A stretch of 64,000 nucleotides of DNA from Nothopassalora personata (GCA_033816765.1 CM066288.1:4216001-4280000); one strand, 5' to 3'; positions 41,979-53,766 are shown, counted from the first letter of the stretch. Numbers and translations: made by a program. Notes: generated from the letters alone by a model not told the origin.

Positions 41979-43136
41979 GAAGACCTCGTCTTGTTATATG
42001 CCACGCAATGGGAGTTGGAGCTTCGATGGCGGCGCGGGCATAAAGGTTGATGATGCTTTCAGGTCATGAGCCGGCAGTATGCGTTATAGCTCGTGTGACA
42101 TCGGGGAGGTGAAGTGTCCTCTTTTGGGCCTCTCGCAGGATTGAAGGACGGGATGTGTACGGCGAGTAGGAAGTACGAGGTCTGTCGCCGCGCCAGAGAC
42201 CAGTGAGATCTGCGCACCGGAGCAGGAGCTGATCGGATCCCATGTAGGGTGGATGCCTCCCAATAGCCGCAGTAATCAGCCGGACTCCGCGTTGCGCCGA
42301 ATGCTGTAGAGTGGCACATTTGTTCCCTTGACTCAAGGTGGATGGAGCTCGAGGGTGGCCAAACAATAAAAGGATGAAATCTGGTTGGTTGTACTGCAGA
42401 TTTGTGGTACAATTATATTATTGGACGCGAGCGGACACGACAGGTGACAGACAGCGGGCTCAGATGCGCCAGACTAGCAAGCATGTGCACGAAGAAGCAA
42501 GGAGGTGTGGTTCTTGCCTCTGCGTCGGCCGGCTGCCAGGGTGTACATAGCACAATAGCAAGCTGCAATGGTAGGACCACGGGATCGATGCCGAGTGCGG
42601 CGCATGCAAGCCCATGCAGGCAGCCTGATAGCATGAAGAAGATCGAGTTATCGTCTGGCTCGAGCAGGCGCAAGTCCCGTCCGGCAGTTTTGCCTGCGCG
42701 TTGGCGAGCGCGAAGGCCACGGCCGGACATGTATCAACGGGTCGCCGTCAGGTCGCCGTAAGCGACCGGATGCTGTACGACTGTGATGAACGCGCGGACG
42801 CGCCGCATTACGGACCGACCATTGTAGCTGTTCACAATCGCGATGAGCCAGTAGGAATGATAGCGCCGTTGCACAGCGTCGCCATCGAGTTTCGCGGGAA
42901 GTGCGCGCGAGCATTGATGATAAATAGAACTACAGTACTGTACGTACGATTATTCTAACGCCGAGTGCCCGACGCGGTCCGTTGACGCTCTGGTCGACAT
43001 GGAGTCTCGTTTGGGCCGGGCGTGTGCCTGGTTGGAGACGGGATCTGTCGAAAAGGGGAAGACGTGTACCAAGGCACTGTGGGCAGCCGAGAGGAGTCAG
43101 GAGTCACTGACGCACACCACAGCCAGCACTGTCCCA

Positions 43137-43182
<46 letters not shown>

Positions 43183-43287
43183 TACAACTATCTCGTGACA
43201 GCTTTGCAACATCGCAAATGACTGCCATAGGCCATCTCCACTGCACGCTGCACGTCACTTCCAGCGCGACTCCACCATCGCCATGCC
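41979..43287. other. Gene-poor interval with CTG repeat
   Basis: About 1.3 kb of short overlapping ORFs with no recognised domain. A CTG microsatellite near its right end is listed separately. Confidence 0.4.
43141..43182. repeat. (CTG)9-CTT-(CTG)4 microsatellite
   Basis: An interrupted CTG run about 100 bp upstream of the CRT10-like reading frame, probably in its promoter or leader. Confidence 0.9.
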
Positions 43288-45318
43288 ATGGGGCCTAGTA
43301 GGACCGTCACTGAAGCCGCCGTAGTAGTCGCCACCGGGCATCAGCACCATCAGAGCAGGTTTGGCACCAGACAACGAGGCCATGACTACGACGAGGGCTG
43401 GCCGCCAATCGCGCAGTGGCGCTGTAACTTGGTCCGTCTTCATGTCACCCATCATCGTATCGTGTGCCTGCAGCTAATATCGACTGTGCGCTCGCAGACG
43501 GCGTTGAGCCAAGCCCACAATCTCTACTTTGTCGCATATGCATCGACCATCTACGTCTATCTCCCGCGCTTTCCCTCGCAGAGACTGCCGCAGAAGCCTG
43601 CCCTCATCGTCACGTCGCAGCCATCAAGTCCGGGTCTGCTGGGCACCTTGGACCACCGCCACCCACACGCAATCAACAACTTAGTCGTACAGAATCTCGG
43701 AAGCGAAGAATTTGTAGCTGCAGTGCGGGATGATGGCGATGTGGACGCTTTCCTCGTGCGACACATCGTCCAGGCGATCGAGCATCGCGCTGCACCAGAC
43801 AGTACCATCGAGCCCGACGCAGATGATGTGAGGCCCATCTTTCAAAGTAACGTAGGCAAGAGCGCTTGGGGTCTTGCCATCCACTCAGAAGCCCGGATGA
43901 TTGCTGTCTCCGCGAACACGCATAGTATCACTGTCTTCAAGTTCGGTCTCGTCCACGGACATGGGCAGCCAGCGGCTGAGGATACTACGAACGACGCGGA
44001 TGCGACAGAAGATCGAGGTATGGATGTGACCCACCAAGTCCTCAATGGCACATCAAACATCCCGTACATTTCGTTCTGTAACACAGGCGACGATCCCAAC
44101 GGCCGCTGGCTACTGACGACCGACATCAGCGGCTATTGCCGCACCATCGATCTGCACCGGATGCAGACGTCTCAGACCTTCCGCTTCGGCCGGCCTACCA
44201 CCTACCTCGCATCAGCTTCGCATGACCGCTTCAACTCTGGTTGGCTTATCATGTTCCTGGACAAGAGATCCTTCGTAGCCGCAGAAGATGCCGAGACTGC
44301 TCTAGGTCTAGCTGAAGGCGAGTCCTTACCCGGCATCAAGGAGAATCAGAAGCTCTGGGACATTGGTGATACAGTGGCAAATCTTGCACACACCTCCAGC
44401 AAGTTCTCCGTCGTCAGAAAGCGAAGAGCTCGAGACTCAGCGAGACCGTCAAGCAGCCCCACCGACAATGCTACAGATAGCCCAGAAGGCGGTGTGCCAG
44501 TCGACGGCTCGCCGCAAGCGGCAGACGAAGACCTACCAGTTGCAGCCACAGAGGCAGACCTCGACGACAGCCTCATGTCCGAAGACGCATGGGAAGACGA
44601 CGAGAGCTCCGACTCCGGCGAGTCCGCCTACCACGCTGACCCCGACATCGACGACGAAGGCACAGAAGACACAGCATCATTCAGCACCGTCTACGGCGGC
44701 AGGCGAATCTACGGAAACGAGCCGCGAGCGTTCCAACCCCACAACAACCTCTGCGGTGACTGTCCCTGTCCCATCCTCCACGCATCCGTACGAAATGTCT
44801 ACCTCCTCCAACCTTCAAGCCACCGCCAAGCAGAGAGCCCCTTCACCTCGCCAACCGTCGGCTTCACCAATGCTCTCCACCAACTCGTACCCACCGAATG
44901 GGCATACCTCAACATCTTCGAGCGCCTCAACATGCACGCCTACATTCCCGCTCTAGGGATCGTCGTCATAGCATCACAGAAAGGTCGCGCTCTTGTGCTG
45001 TCTTTGACCAAGTTGTCCAAGAAAGCACGCTACCTGCCTGAGATGCTGAACCCAGACGATCCAGCGGGGAAGAAGACCAAGTATGCCATGCGGCTGGAGC
45101 ATATTGTGCCTTTTGCAGATCAGGAGAGATCTGGAGCTCGACCTTTCGCGCCTTTGGCGGGAATTGCTGCTGGTCCGATTCAAGGGACGGAGCATTTGGC
45201 GGTGGAGAAGAAGCGCTGGCGTTTGTTGATGATGTATACGGATCATTCGGTGTTGAGCTATGAGATCAGTCGGCCGCAGAGTAGGCAGTCAGACGATATT
45301 GAGACTGTGGTGGTATGA
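43288..45318 (+). CDS. CRT10-family WD40-like protein
   Basis: One ORF of up to 676 residues. The true start is uncertain: similarity is convincing only from about LISTVRSQTALSQAHNLYFV (43482) onward, so an upstream exon may exist. Family features are IYVYLPRFPSQ, HRHPHAINNLVVQNLGSEEF, VRDDGDVDAFLV, KSAWGLAIHSEARMIAVSAN, NIPYISFCNTGDDPNGRWLL, TTDISGYCRTIDLHRMQ and LDKRSFVAAEDAETALG. Residues ~390-465 are a long acidic, Ser-rich disordered insert (AWEDDESSDSGESAYHADPD). The C-terminal propeller part has LNMHAYIPALGIVVIASQKG. Yeast Crt10 represses ribonucleotide reductase transcription. The convergent neighbour is the SPT small-subunit gene. Confidence 0.72.
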   Translation: MGPSRTVTEAAVVVATGHQHHQSRFGTRQRGHDYDEGWPPIAQWRCNLVRLHVTHHRIVCLQLISTVRSQTALSQAHNLYFVAYASTIYVYLPRFPSQRLPQKPALIVTSQPSSPGLLGTLDHRHPHAINNLVVQNLGSEEFVAAVRDDGDVDAFLVRHIVQAIEHRAAPDSTIEPDADDVRPIFQSNVGKSAWGLAIHSEARMIAVSANTHSITVFKFGLVHGHGQPAAEDTTNDADATEDRGMDVTHQVLNGTSNIPYISFCNTGDDPNGRWLLTTDISGYCRTIDLHRMQTSQTFRFGRPTTYLASASHDRFNSGWLIMFLDKRSFVAAEDAETALGLAEGESLPGIKENQKLWDIGDTVANLAHTSSKFSVVRKRRARDSARPSSSPTDNATDSPEGGVPVDGSPQAADEDLPVAATEADLDDSLMSEDAWEDDESSDSGESAYHADPDIDDEGTEDTASFSTVYGGRRIYGNEPRAFQPHNNLCGDCPCPILHASVRNVYLLQPSSHRQAESPFTSPTVGFTNALHQLVPTEWAYLNIFERLNMHAYIPALGIVVIASQKGRALVLSLTKLSKKARYLPEMLNPDDPAGKKTKYAMRLEHIVPFADQERSGARPFAPLAGIAAGPIQGTEHLAVEKKRWRLLMMYTDHSVLSYEISRPQSRQSDDIETVVV

Positions 45319-45534
45319 GGGTATAGCGTCCCGAGTTTTGCTCGGAAGACCTGCCTTCTGTAGAGACTTCACATTACAAAGATCCGATTAGGTGGCCATC
45401 GCTGTGCCAGTTGCCTTTCTCCCTCTTCGTAAACCCATATCTTCGCACACTCTGTACATCCATCCCATCCCATATCTTGCCACGCCCGTAAACGCCATCG
45501 CTAATACCCTTCGAGCCTTTCTCTCTCTCCCACC

Positions 45535-46161
45535 TCACGCCCCCTGCAACACCTCCTGGACCTTCTCCGCGCCCTGCGTCGCTGCCTCCCGCACCACGCT
45601 CGCCGTCGCAGTCGTACCAGACCCATCAACCGCAGCATGATACCACCCGGTCGCCGCATCCAGCACCCCCGTCGCACTCCCCATCAACTTATCAGCCGCC
45701 TGTCGGCTACTCGTCACCAGCGCCGCGTCACCGGACATGTAATAGTACGCGCGGAGCGTGAGAAACTTGACGTGTCCCGGGAGGTACACGAATGTAGCGA
45801 TGGAGAACATGGAGAGGGTCAGGAAGAGGATCGAGTCTAAGCGAGCGGAACCGTTCGTTAGCGTCGTGAGAAGAACTTGCGAGGTATGAAGATGTGAAAG
45901 GTGCGCGGGGGGGGGGGGCGGGGCAAGAGTGAAGCGGGTGGTGGTATGGCAGACAGAGTGAAGATCGGGACGCAACGTACTAAACACAAACTTCTCCGTC
46001 GGCGTCAACATGTACAGCGAAAAGGTAACTTCGTACTGGTAATTCTTCTTCTGCAGCCATTTGACGAGGGGTGTGGGTTGGACCATGAGGAAGGCGGCGA
46101 TGAGGGCGAGGAGGGAGAGGCATGCGGCGTATTGGGTCGTGGGGTCGGAGAGGTCGACCAT
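45535..46161 (-). CDS. Serine palmitoyltransferase small subunit-like protein
   Basis: Two exons: 46161..45981 and 45836..45535, separated by a 144-bp intron, about 160 residues. The splice A|AC restores KFVFNSILFLTLSMFS. Together with WLQKKNYQYEVTFSLYMLTP this gives the ssSPT-like motif (YQYEVTFxLYMLTPxEKFxFN). Two hydrophobic segments are visible: AACLSLLALIAAFLMVQPTP and the SILFLTLSMFSIATFVYLPG helix, followed by RAYYYMSGD. The tail is Ala/Thr-rich. Small subunits activate the SPT catalytic dimer in the ER and tune acyl-CoA choice in sphingolipid synthesis. Using the ATG at 46233 instead would add 24 Pro-rich residues. The extended C-terminal tail is longer than in animal subunits. Confidence 0.8.
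   Translation of the reverse strand: MVDLSDPTTQYAACLSLLALIAAFLMVQPTPLVKWLQKKNYQYEVTFSLYMLTPTEKFVFSTLRPDLHSVCHTTTRFTLAPPPPPAHLSHLHTSQVLLTTLTNGSARLDSILFLTLSMFSIATFVYLPGHVKFLTLRAYYYMSGDAALVTSSRQAADKLMGSATGVLDAATGWYHAAVDGSGTTATASVVREAATQGAEKVQEVLQGA
45907..45918. repeat. Poly-G tract (12) inside intron
   Basis: A 12-G run (C on the transcribed strand) lies in the unusually long intron of the SPT-subunit gene. Confidence 0.85.
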
Positions 46162-46680
46162 TGTGGCGCGCGCGCGATTTGAGGGCGGAAGTGGTGAGTG
46201 GTGAGTGGGGAGAGGCGAGGTAGGTAGCATCAAAGGTTAAGTGGAAGAACCGCAGCGCGTGAGGTGTGAGTGAGTGGTCGTTTTTGGAGGAGAACAGATT
46301 CGAACTTCGGGTCGCGGCAGTCGGTCGGTGGACCCTGAGCCAGGGTCAAGGGTGGAGTGAGGATGATGGATGATGGATGATGTTGCTTGTGCTGCAGTCT
46401 TTGGGGCGTGCTTGCTGCCGGATTTGGTTCGGTCTACAGACAGTGGTGTCCCCAGAGGCTTCATCTCCCAAGAACCTGTTATCACAATATGTTGTTCATT
46501 TCTTCCGACAGCGGTATGACCGTTGCTCGGCCATCGGCTGCGTGAAGCCCGAGTCTTGACTAAGCACAAAGTCTATTCACTCAGGGATGGAGTGAACGTC
46601 GACTACACGCTGCATCAAACATGTAATACGCGAGGGCTCGTAGCGCATCGAATTATATCGAGACAGTAGATGAATTTTTT
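46162..46680. promoter_or_regulatory. Intergenic interval upstream of the SPT-subunit gene
   Basis: About 520 bp between the SPT-subunit start and the 3' end of the ClpX gene. It includes a GATGATGGATGATGGATGATG repeat near 46362-46382. No gene. Confidence 0.4.
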
Positions 46681-48597
46681 CTACACAAAGCAAGCAGCCG
46701 TAGCTTTCTCCCTATACTCTTCGAACGTCCTCGCCGCGCCACCTTCAGAATTGACACGGGCTCTGGCCTCGAAGTCATTCTCCTCGCCTGCTTCTCGTTG
46801 TTTCCTTTCTTCCCAGGCATCTTCTTCAGCAGCAATCACATCCCGGAAACGCAACTGCTGGCCTCTAGCAAAGTATACAGCGCTTGCCTTCCTCTGCGCG
46901 ACATCCTCGTTGATCAGGACATACCTAATGCCTGACCCGGGAGTCTCATACATCGCATCTGCCAGCAGACGCTCCATGACTGTGCGCAGACCTCTGGCGC
47001 CTGTGCCCATCTTCGATGCCGTGGTGGCGACGGCGTGAAGAGCTGGTGTGGTGAATCGAAGCTCGATGCTGGAAAGTGAGAAGAGTTGCTGGTATTGCTT
47101 CAAGAGGCTGTTCCTTGGCTCCGTCAGAACTTTGACAAGTGCCGGCACATCCAGTGAGGATAGAGCACAAGACAGGGGTATTCGACCGACAAGCTCGGGG
47201 ATCAAACCGTATTTCTGTATGTCCTGCGGCTCTACCAAATCTAAGGTGTTGAAGGTCCGTTTTGGCTGCTTCTTGCCGCCGACCGTGGCTTCCGGCTGAG
47301 CAGGTGGCATGTAGTATGGGAGGTGTTTCTCGAACAGATCATCTTCGCCTTCGAGGATAGTCTCATGGTGATTTCCACTACCTTCCGAACCAGGGGCGGC
47401 TCGAACGGTAGCCCCGAACCCTATGCTCCCTTTGCTGATACGATCCAGAACCATCTTGTGTAGGCCATTGAAAGCTCCGGCGCAAATAAAGAGGATGTTA
47501 TCAGTCTTGACATTGTACACTTCGCCTTTCTGAGCAGGCGACTGTTGGTTGATGTTACCACCGGATAAAGGACTGTTAGTCGGGTATCCTGCGCCTCGTC
47601 CTTGAGTACGATCTGTACCAGCGCCACTGCCGCGTTCCTGCTTGGCCTGGATCTGTAGTGTCGTTCCTTCTATGATCTTGAGCAAAGCCTGCTGTACGCC
47701 CTCTCCGCTCACATCCTTGCCTTGGGATACCCTCGCCGTAGCTATTTTGTCGATCTCATCTAAACATATAATGCCTCTTTCTGCTCTTGTCACATCGTAG
47801 TTGGCCGCTGCGAGGAGCCGCTGCACACATACATCTGCATCTTCGCCAATATACCCCGCTTGCGTGAAGGGTGTGCAATCTGATATGCTGAACGGCACTT
47901 CCAACACTCTGGCCAGTGTCTTCGCCATCAACGTCTTGCCCACGCCTGAGGGCCCAAGCAGTAGCACATTGCTCTTCTCGATCGATAACGGACTAGGGTC
48001 GTGAAGAGGCGGAGGCGGCCCAAGTCCGTTGTGTTGCAAAGGTCTAGGGTATTGGCTGTCATTGGGTGGACCCAGATTGATTGTGGTCTGCTGCTGACCC
48101 GGGAAGTCGTCTTCAATATCCCAATCTTTGGTCAGTGAGGGTACTTGGATGCCTCGCTTCAATTCGCCCTCCCTACCTTCAACTGGATGTCGTGGATGTT
48201 GTGACATGCGCCTCCGTTCTTCCTGTGCTACGTGCTCCTCTTCCTCCTCGTCTCGGCGTTGCAGCTCCTGTATTCGTTGGTGGTGATTGTACACAGCCGT
48301 CGCTAAAGTCTTCTTCGCTCGTTCCTGGCCAACTACGAATTCGTCGAGGTGCTGCTTGAGGATGGTGGGTGTGATGCGTGGCGTTCCAATGTTGGATGCA
48401 TCCTTCAGCGGACCTTCTGTAGGTTCCCGGGGCTCATAATATCCTGTGTAGCCTTGGTTGGAGAAGTCGGATCGTGTGTATATGCCCGAGTCTAAGCGAT
48501 GCCGAGTCGTGCTGAGCTGTCGTCTGATGATGGCTGATATGCCTAGGTATGTAAGCCTGGCTTGAGGCGTGAAGGTAGAGGCGGAGAGAGGTGCCAT
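46681..48597 (-). CDS. MCX1: Mitochondrial ClpX-type AAA+ unfoldase
   Basis: A single ORF. The preferred start at 48597 ([20 protein letters not shown]) gives 638 residues and an Arg/Ser mitochondrial presequence; an earlier ATG at 48639 also exists. [20 protein letters not shown] begins the ClpX core. Walker A is GPSGVGKT (~215-222). It is followed by [18 protein letters not shown], Walker [35 protein letters not shown] and the sensor region [14 protein letters not shown]. The bacterial N-terminal zinc domain is missing, as in fungal Mcx1. Two large insertions ([14 protein letters not shown] region and [16 protein letters not shown] region) lengthen it. Yeast Mcx1 acts as a matrix unfoldase for heme biosynthesis enzymes. 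Its role with ClpP cannot be judged here. Confidence 0.95.
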   Translation of the reverse strand: MAPLSASTFTPQARLTYLGISAIIRRQLSTTRHRLDSGIYTRSDFSNQGYTGYYEPREPTEGPLKDASNIGTPRITPTILKQHLDEFVVGQERAKKTLATAVYNHHQRIQELQRRDEEEEEHVAQEERRRMSQHPRHPVEGREGELKRGIQVPSLTKDWDIEDDFPGQQQTTINLGPPNDSQYPRPLQHNGLGPPPPLHDPSPLSIEKSNVLLLGPSGVGKTLMAKTLARVLEVPFSISDCTPFTQAGYIGEDADVCVQRLLAAANYDVTRAERGIICLDEIDKIATARVSQGKDVSGEGVQQALLKIIEGTTLQIQAKQERGSGAGTDRTQGRGAGYPTNSPLSGGNINQQSPAQKGEVYNVKTDNILFICAGAFNGLHKMVLDRISKGSIGFGATVRAAPGSEGSGNHHETILEGEDDLFEKHLPYYMPPAQPEATVGGKKQPKRTFNTLDLVEPQDIQKYGLIPELVGRIPLSCALSSLDVPALVKVLTEPRNSLLKQYQQLFSLSSIELRFTTPALHAVATTASKMGTGARGLRTVMERLLADAMYETPGSGIRYVLINEDVAQRKASAVYFARGQQLRFRDVIAAEEDAWEERKQREAGEENDFEARARVNSEGGAARTFEEYREKATAACFV

Positions 48598-49214
48598 GAC
48601 TGCATCGAACAAGGTCAACCACGACGCCGCCCCATGCAATCCAAGATGGGAGCTGCGCAGCGGCTAGCCACGTGCGGCTGGATGTATGTAGGTGTGTGAG
48701 GTCAAAGAGGGATCTATCCAAGGCCCAGGTAGAGAGCTTGTCACCATAATGAGGCGTCGCACGTCGTTAACATCCCCGCCATCGGAGCTCCACAGTCTGC
48801 TCCACATGCGCTCTGTCGATGTCTGGGGCTGCTGGCAACGAGGCTATTCTTCCCCTTCTTTTTCGACCCCAGGACGACTGCGACGGCGGGGAGCAGCAGC
48901 GTCTCATCCACGTCCCCGTTGTGCCGTCATCGAGACGGTTGGGAAGGCTGATGTACGGGTGGACGATATGTCGGTGGTCAAAAATGGTTGAGAAACGTCA
49001 CTGGGCAAAGCTCAACTTGCCGCATGCAGTCCATTGACCCCACCCGAGCCTGTAGATAGATATACGAGAAACATTTCCTGTGGAGACGTCTAAGTACGTG
49101 GTCTCCAAGGTGGTACCGTATATGAGACTTTTGCCTGTAACGATCTCTGTCCCGGAGCTTCACTTTCGACAGCACATCCTGACACTCGCCAGCAACACTC
49201 ACTTTCACCCCAGC
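48598..49214. promoter_or_regulatory. Divergent promoter, MCX1 / branching enzyme
   Basis: 617 bp lies between the two start codons. It must hold both promoters. No specific site is claimed. Confidence 0.55.
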
Positions 49215-51446
49215 ATGGACAAGCTGAACGAGGCGTCGGCGGACAGTGTCATGGCAAAGCCCGCCAGTGACCAGGTCCGCAACGACGGCACAGGTGAGAG
49301 AGGCCTCGTCCACCAGACCGATCTCCACTGACACCCACCCAGGCGTCGTTGCCCTCGACCCATGGCTCGAGCCATACTCAGATGCCCTCAGATCGCGATT
49401 CTCCAAAGCACAAAACTGGATCAAGACGATTGAAAAGACGGAAGGCGGCCTGGAGCAGTTCTCTCGAGGATACGAGAAATTCGGCTTCAACGTCGCCCGA
49501 GATGGCACCATCAACTACCGCGAGTGGGCACCTTTCGCCCTTCGAGCCTACCTCATCGGTGACTTCAACGGCTGGAACAGAGAGAGCCACGAGATGAAGC
49601 GAGATCCCTTCGGCGTGTGGGAGATCAGCCTCCCACCACAGAACGGCCAGCCCGCCATACCCCACGACAGCAAGGTCAAGATCAGCTTCGTGGTGCCCAA
49701 CGACCAGGCACGACAAGAGAGGATCCCAGCATGGATAAAGCGTGTCACCCAAGACCTCTCAGTCTCGCCCGTCTACGACGCCCGCTTCTGGAATCCCCCC
49801 ACCAAATACCACTTCAAGCACCCGCGACCACCGAAGCCACAGAGTGCCCGTATCTACGAGGCACATGTTGGCATCTCCAGCCCGGATCCAAAGGTTGCGA
49901 CATATGAAGAGTTCACCCAAAATACCCTGCCGCGCATTCGCGATCTCGGCTACAACACCATCCAGCTCATGGCCATCATGGAGCACGCCTACTACGCCTC
50001 GTTCGGCTACCAGATCAACTCGTTCTTCGCGGCTTCCTCCCGCTATGGCTTGCCAGACGAATTGAAAGAGCTGATCGACACTGCACACGGCTACGGCATC
50101 ACTGTGCTGCTTGACGTGGTACACTCTCACGCCAGCAAGAACGTCCTCGATGGACTGAACATGTTCGACAACAGCGATCATCTATACTTCCACGAAGGCG
50201 CACGAGGCCGGCACGAGCTTTGGGACTCGCGGCTCTTTAACTATGGCCACCACGAAGTCCTGCGCTTCTTGCTTTCCAACCTGCGATTCTGGATGGAGGA
50301 GTACCAGTTCGATGGTTTCCGCTTCGACGGTGTCACCAGCATGCTGTACACCCACCACGGCATTGGCACTGGTTTCAGCGGAGGCTACCACGAGTACTTT
50401 GGCCCTAATGTGGACGAGGACGGAGTGGTCTACCTCATGCTTGCTAACGAAATGCTGCACAGCCTCTTCCCCGATGCCATCACCATTGCGGAAGATGTCA
50501 GCGGTATGCCGGCACTGTGCATAAAGCTGAGTCTGGGTGGAATAGGATTCGACTACAGGCTTGCTATGGCCGTACCAGATCTCTACATCAAGTGGCTGAA
50601 GGAGAAGCAAGACATCGAATGGGACATGGGTCAACTGGTCTTCACCCTGACCAACCGCAGACATGGTGAGAAGACGATCGCCTACGCCGAGAGCCACGAT
50701 CAAGCTCTTGTTGGTGACAAGACCCTTCTCTTCTGGTTGTGCGACGCTGAGATGTATACCAACATGTCGGTGCTGTCTGAGTTCACACCCGTCATTGAGC
50801 GCGGTATGGCTCTGCACAAGATGATTCGCCTGATCACCCATGGTCTCGGTGGTGAAGCCTACCTCAACTTTGAAGGCAATGAGTTTGGTCACCCCGAATG
50901 GCTCGACTTCCCTCGCGAGGGCAACGGCAACAGCTTCCACTATGCGCGCAGACAATTCAACCTCCCTGATGACGAGCTGCTGCGGTACCGATTCCTGAAC
51001 GACTTCGACAAGGCTATGCAATGGACCGAGGACAAGTATGGCTGGCTTCACTCACCACAGGCGTACGTCAGCCTGAAGAACGAGAGCGACAAGGTCATCG
51101 TGTTCGAGCGTGCTGGCCTGCTCTTCATCTTCAACTTCCATCCATCAAGCTCATTCACAGACTACCGCGTTGGTGTCGAGCAAGCAGGCACATACAAGAT
51201 CGTGCTCAACACCGACGAGCCTAAGTACGGTGGCCTGAACCGTGTGCAGAACGATACCCGCTTCTTCACCACAGACTTTGCCTGGAACAACAGGAAGAAC
51301 TTCTTGCAGGTGTACATCCCGACGAGATCAGCGATTGTAAGTCGCATCACCAATCTGCATCTTCTTCAGCTAACAAAGTCTAGATCCTCGCTCTCGAAGA
51401 GACGCTCGACCCCAACTGGAAATCCAACGTATCCCTCGGCTACTAG
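49215..51446 (+). CDS. GLC3: 1,4-alpha-glucan (glycogen) branching enzyme
   Basis: Three exons: 49215..49293, 49343..51336 and 51384..51446, with introns of 49 and 47 bp, giving 711 residues. It starts [13 protein letters not shown]. The CBM48 region has [20 protein letters not shown] and [20 protein letters not shown]. The GH13_8 catalytic barrel shows [59 protein letters not shown] (nucleophile Asp), [11 protein letters not shown] (acid Glu) and [15 protein letters not shown] (third Asp). [19 protein letters not shown] and the C-terminal beta domain follow. The last splice gives the ending [18 protein letters not shown]. The enzyme forms alpha-1,6 branches in glycogen in the cytosol. Length and all catalytic residues are normal. 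Confidence 0.97.
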
Positions 51447-52314
51447 GACGAGTCGTTTGGTGGCGTTCAACTCCCAGCTCCGAAGATCATAGTCGATGGC
51501 AGGGAGATATGGCTTTGTCCCTCCTGCGGAAAAGCTCGCATGTGCTAGCAATAGCACCTCGCATTCTACACCACAGGCTTAGCATGGCTGGCGTTGACAA
51601 AAGGTGGCTTTTGGGGCATGATCATGTATATTATAGAGACCTCGCTCCGACGGCACGAGCATTGGCACACTTGTTGTAGCGCATGATGAAGAAGGCATGA
51701 AACATGCACTTCGATATCGATATATACCAGACTATGTTTGTTCGCTTCTGCACGCTTTTCACACTACGTCGGTCTCGATCCATCGACATGTCGATAGAGA
51801 GGATTGACCATGGGTGTTGGTGCGGTACTGTACAAAGGGCGTAGCAGGGAACCGGGATCTCAAGCTTCCGCGTGGTATGTATATCTCACATGTGCAACGG
51901 CGCGCCGGTCCGCAGAGCTGTGAACAGCAGTGTCATATGACGGACAGCCATCCATCTCTTCTTCGACTTTCGAAGATTCGAGAGAAAGTGGTTGACATCA
52001 TTGTTTCATCAAGGTATGGATTACACCAGCTTTCTATGATGGTGCTTATCTCTCTCTCTCTCTCAGAAACATCTCTTCTCCTCTAATGCTATATGCAGCC
52101 TCTTATTTCAAAAGGGCGCGCTTTGTTTTGCGAAACTGACGACAAAACAGCATTGAACCCAACACGACATGCCCACCTGTTTCTCCTTCAACGCCGCGCT
52201 TGAGCGCATGACACCAAATCCTCTTGTCGGACTAGCTCAGCCCAAGAGGAAGCGATTGGCAGGAAACGAATTGTGCGCCCGCTCGAAATAACACAAAGAC
52301 AGCAGGGTGTTGGA
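51447..52314. other. 3' intergenic region between convergent genes
   Basis: About 870 bp between the branching enzyme and the desaturase. It contains a (TC)n run near 52047-52062. No gene is seen. Both transcripts terminate here. Confidence 0.45.
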
Positions 52315-53766
52315 TCATCCGCTGTCAGGCCCAATAACCACGCCCTTCTTCTCGATCTTGGTGGGCGGAACACCTAGACCGTTCCTGTTGCGGAAGAACA
52401 GCACCTTCGAGTTCTCACCCTTTGCGCCCTCGTTTGGCTCGACCCACTGGCACCATCGTGCGCTCTTGTACATTGACTTTACGAACCCGATCGATCCGTC
52501 CTTGGTATCTGAGCGGTAGTGCTGGCCCATAATTGGCTTAATGGCCTCGGTGGCCTCGTCGGCGTGGTAGAAAGGGATGGTCGAGATGTAGTGGTGGAGG
52601 ACGTGGGTCTCGACGATGCCGTGCATGAGCGTGCGGCCGATGAAGCCGAATTCGCGGTCGATGGTGGCTGCGGCGCCGCGGGTGAAGTTCCAGGCATCGC
52701 CGGTGTAGTGAGGAAGCGACGGGTCGGTGTGCTGGAGGAAGGTGATGGCGACGAGCCAGTGGTTGACCCAGACATATGGGAGAATGTACCAGACGAGGAG
52801 GTTCGTGAAGCCGTAGGTGCGGCCGACAAGAGTGAGGACAGTGACGGTGATGGCGAGGCCAAGATCGGAGAGCAAGATCAGGTGCTCGTCCTTCTTTTCG
52901 TACAGTGGGCTGCTTGGGATGAAGTGGTTGACGCTGCCGTCACCGTTCTTCTTGCCGACTCCCTTACCCTCCGGCTGCTTCTCATGGTTGTTGTGGCCGG
53001 TCACGTTACGGAGAAGGTACATTGGCCATCCGAAGAGTTGTTGAGCAATCAAGTGTCCGGCGGTGTAGATTGGGGCCTCCTCCATCAGCTCGTGCATCTC
53101 GTGCATCAGGACACCCATACGGCTCGCGTGCTCCTCGCGAGTGCGTGGCAAGAAGACCATGTCGCGCTCCATGTTACCAGTGGCCTTGTGGTGCTTGCCA
53201 TGGCTGATCTTCCAGCTGAAGTATGGAACCAGCAGAGCAGAGTGGCAGATCCAGCCAACGGTGTCGTTGATGGTCTTGCTCTCCGAGAACGACTGGTGAC
53301 CGCACTCGTGGGCCAAAACCCAAAGGCCAGTTCCGAAGCAACCCTGAGCAAAAGTGTAGAATGCCCAGAGTGCTGCCCGGAGAGGATATGAGGGCACATA
53401 TTCTGGTGTGCAGAACCTGTTGAACAGGTAGAATGTGGTGGCCAAGAGGGCGATGTCTCGGAAGACGTAGCTCAGACCCGTGATGGCTGATCTCTCAAAG
53501 CAGTGCTTCGGGATTGCATCTCTGATATCCTTGATTGTGTAGTCTGGAAGCTTGAACTCGTTACCATAGGTATCGATAAGCTTCTGCTTTGGCTCTTGCT
53601 GGAAGTCTTCCACGGATCCCAGCGAGGATAGGGATGTCGAGGAAGCGGAGGCGGTGGGTGAGTCGTCTGGCGTGCCAGCTTCCGAGTTGCAGACTGTCGA
53701 CGGCACCGAATCGATTGCGACGGAGCGTCTCATGGCTGTCTTGAGCGGCAGAGCAGTGGTGCTCAT
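52315..53766 (-). CDS. Delta-12 oleate desaturase (FAD2/OdeA type)
   Basis: Intronless ORF. The start at 53766 (MSTTALPLKTAMRRSVAIDS) gives 483 residues; the frame is open further upstream but with an unlikely Ser/His-rich leader. The three histidine boxes are HECGH (153-157), HGKHH (189-193) and HVLHH (388-392), each in normal context: LWVLAHECGHQSFSES, SWKISHGKHHKATGNMERD and HGIVETHVLHHYISTIPF. Four hydrophobic spans surround them. The protein converts oleate to linoleate on phosphatidylcholine in the ER, using cytochrome b5. The N-terminal 50 residues are Ser/Thr-rich. A delta-15 or bifunctional activity cannot be excluded from sequence alone. Confidence 0.92.
   Translation of the reverse strand: MSTTALPLKTAMRRSVAIDSVPSTVCNSEAGTPDDSPTASASSTSLSSLGSVEDFQQEPKQKLIDTYGNEFKLPDYTIKDIRDAIPKHCFERSAITGLSYVFRDIALLATTFYLFNRFCTPEYVPSYPLRAALWAFYTFAQGCFGTGLWVLAHECGHQSFSESKTINDTVGWICHSALLVPYFSWKISHGKHHKATGNMERDMVFLPRTREEHASRMGVLMHEMHELMEEAPIYTAGHLIAQQLFGWPMYLLRNVTGHNNHEKQPEGKGVGKKNGDGSVNHFIPSSPLYEKKDEHLILLSDLGLAITVTVLTLVGRTYGFTNLLVWYILPYVWVNHWLVAITFLQHTDPSLPHYTGDAWNFTRGAAATIDREFGFIGRTLMHGIVETHVLHHYISTIPFYHADEATEAIKPIMGQHYRSDTKDGSIGFVKSMYKSARWCQWVEPNEGAKGENSKVLFFRNRNGLGVPPTKIEKKGVVIGPDSG

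Noticed and set aside
50182..51051. 289-codon minus-strand ORF
   Set aside because: It is antisense to the branching-enzyme barrel and has no independent support.
52519..53391. 290-codon plus-strand ORF rich in Val/Ala/Glu
   Set aside because: It mirrors the desaturase coding strand with GC-rich third positions; a shadow ORF.
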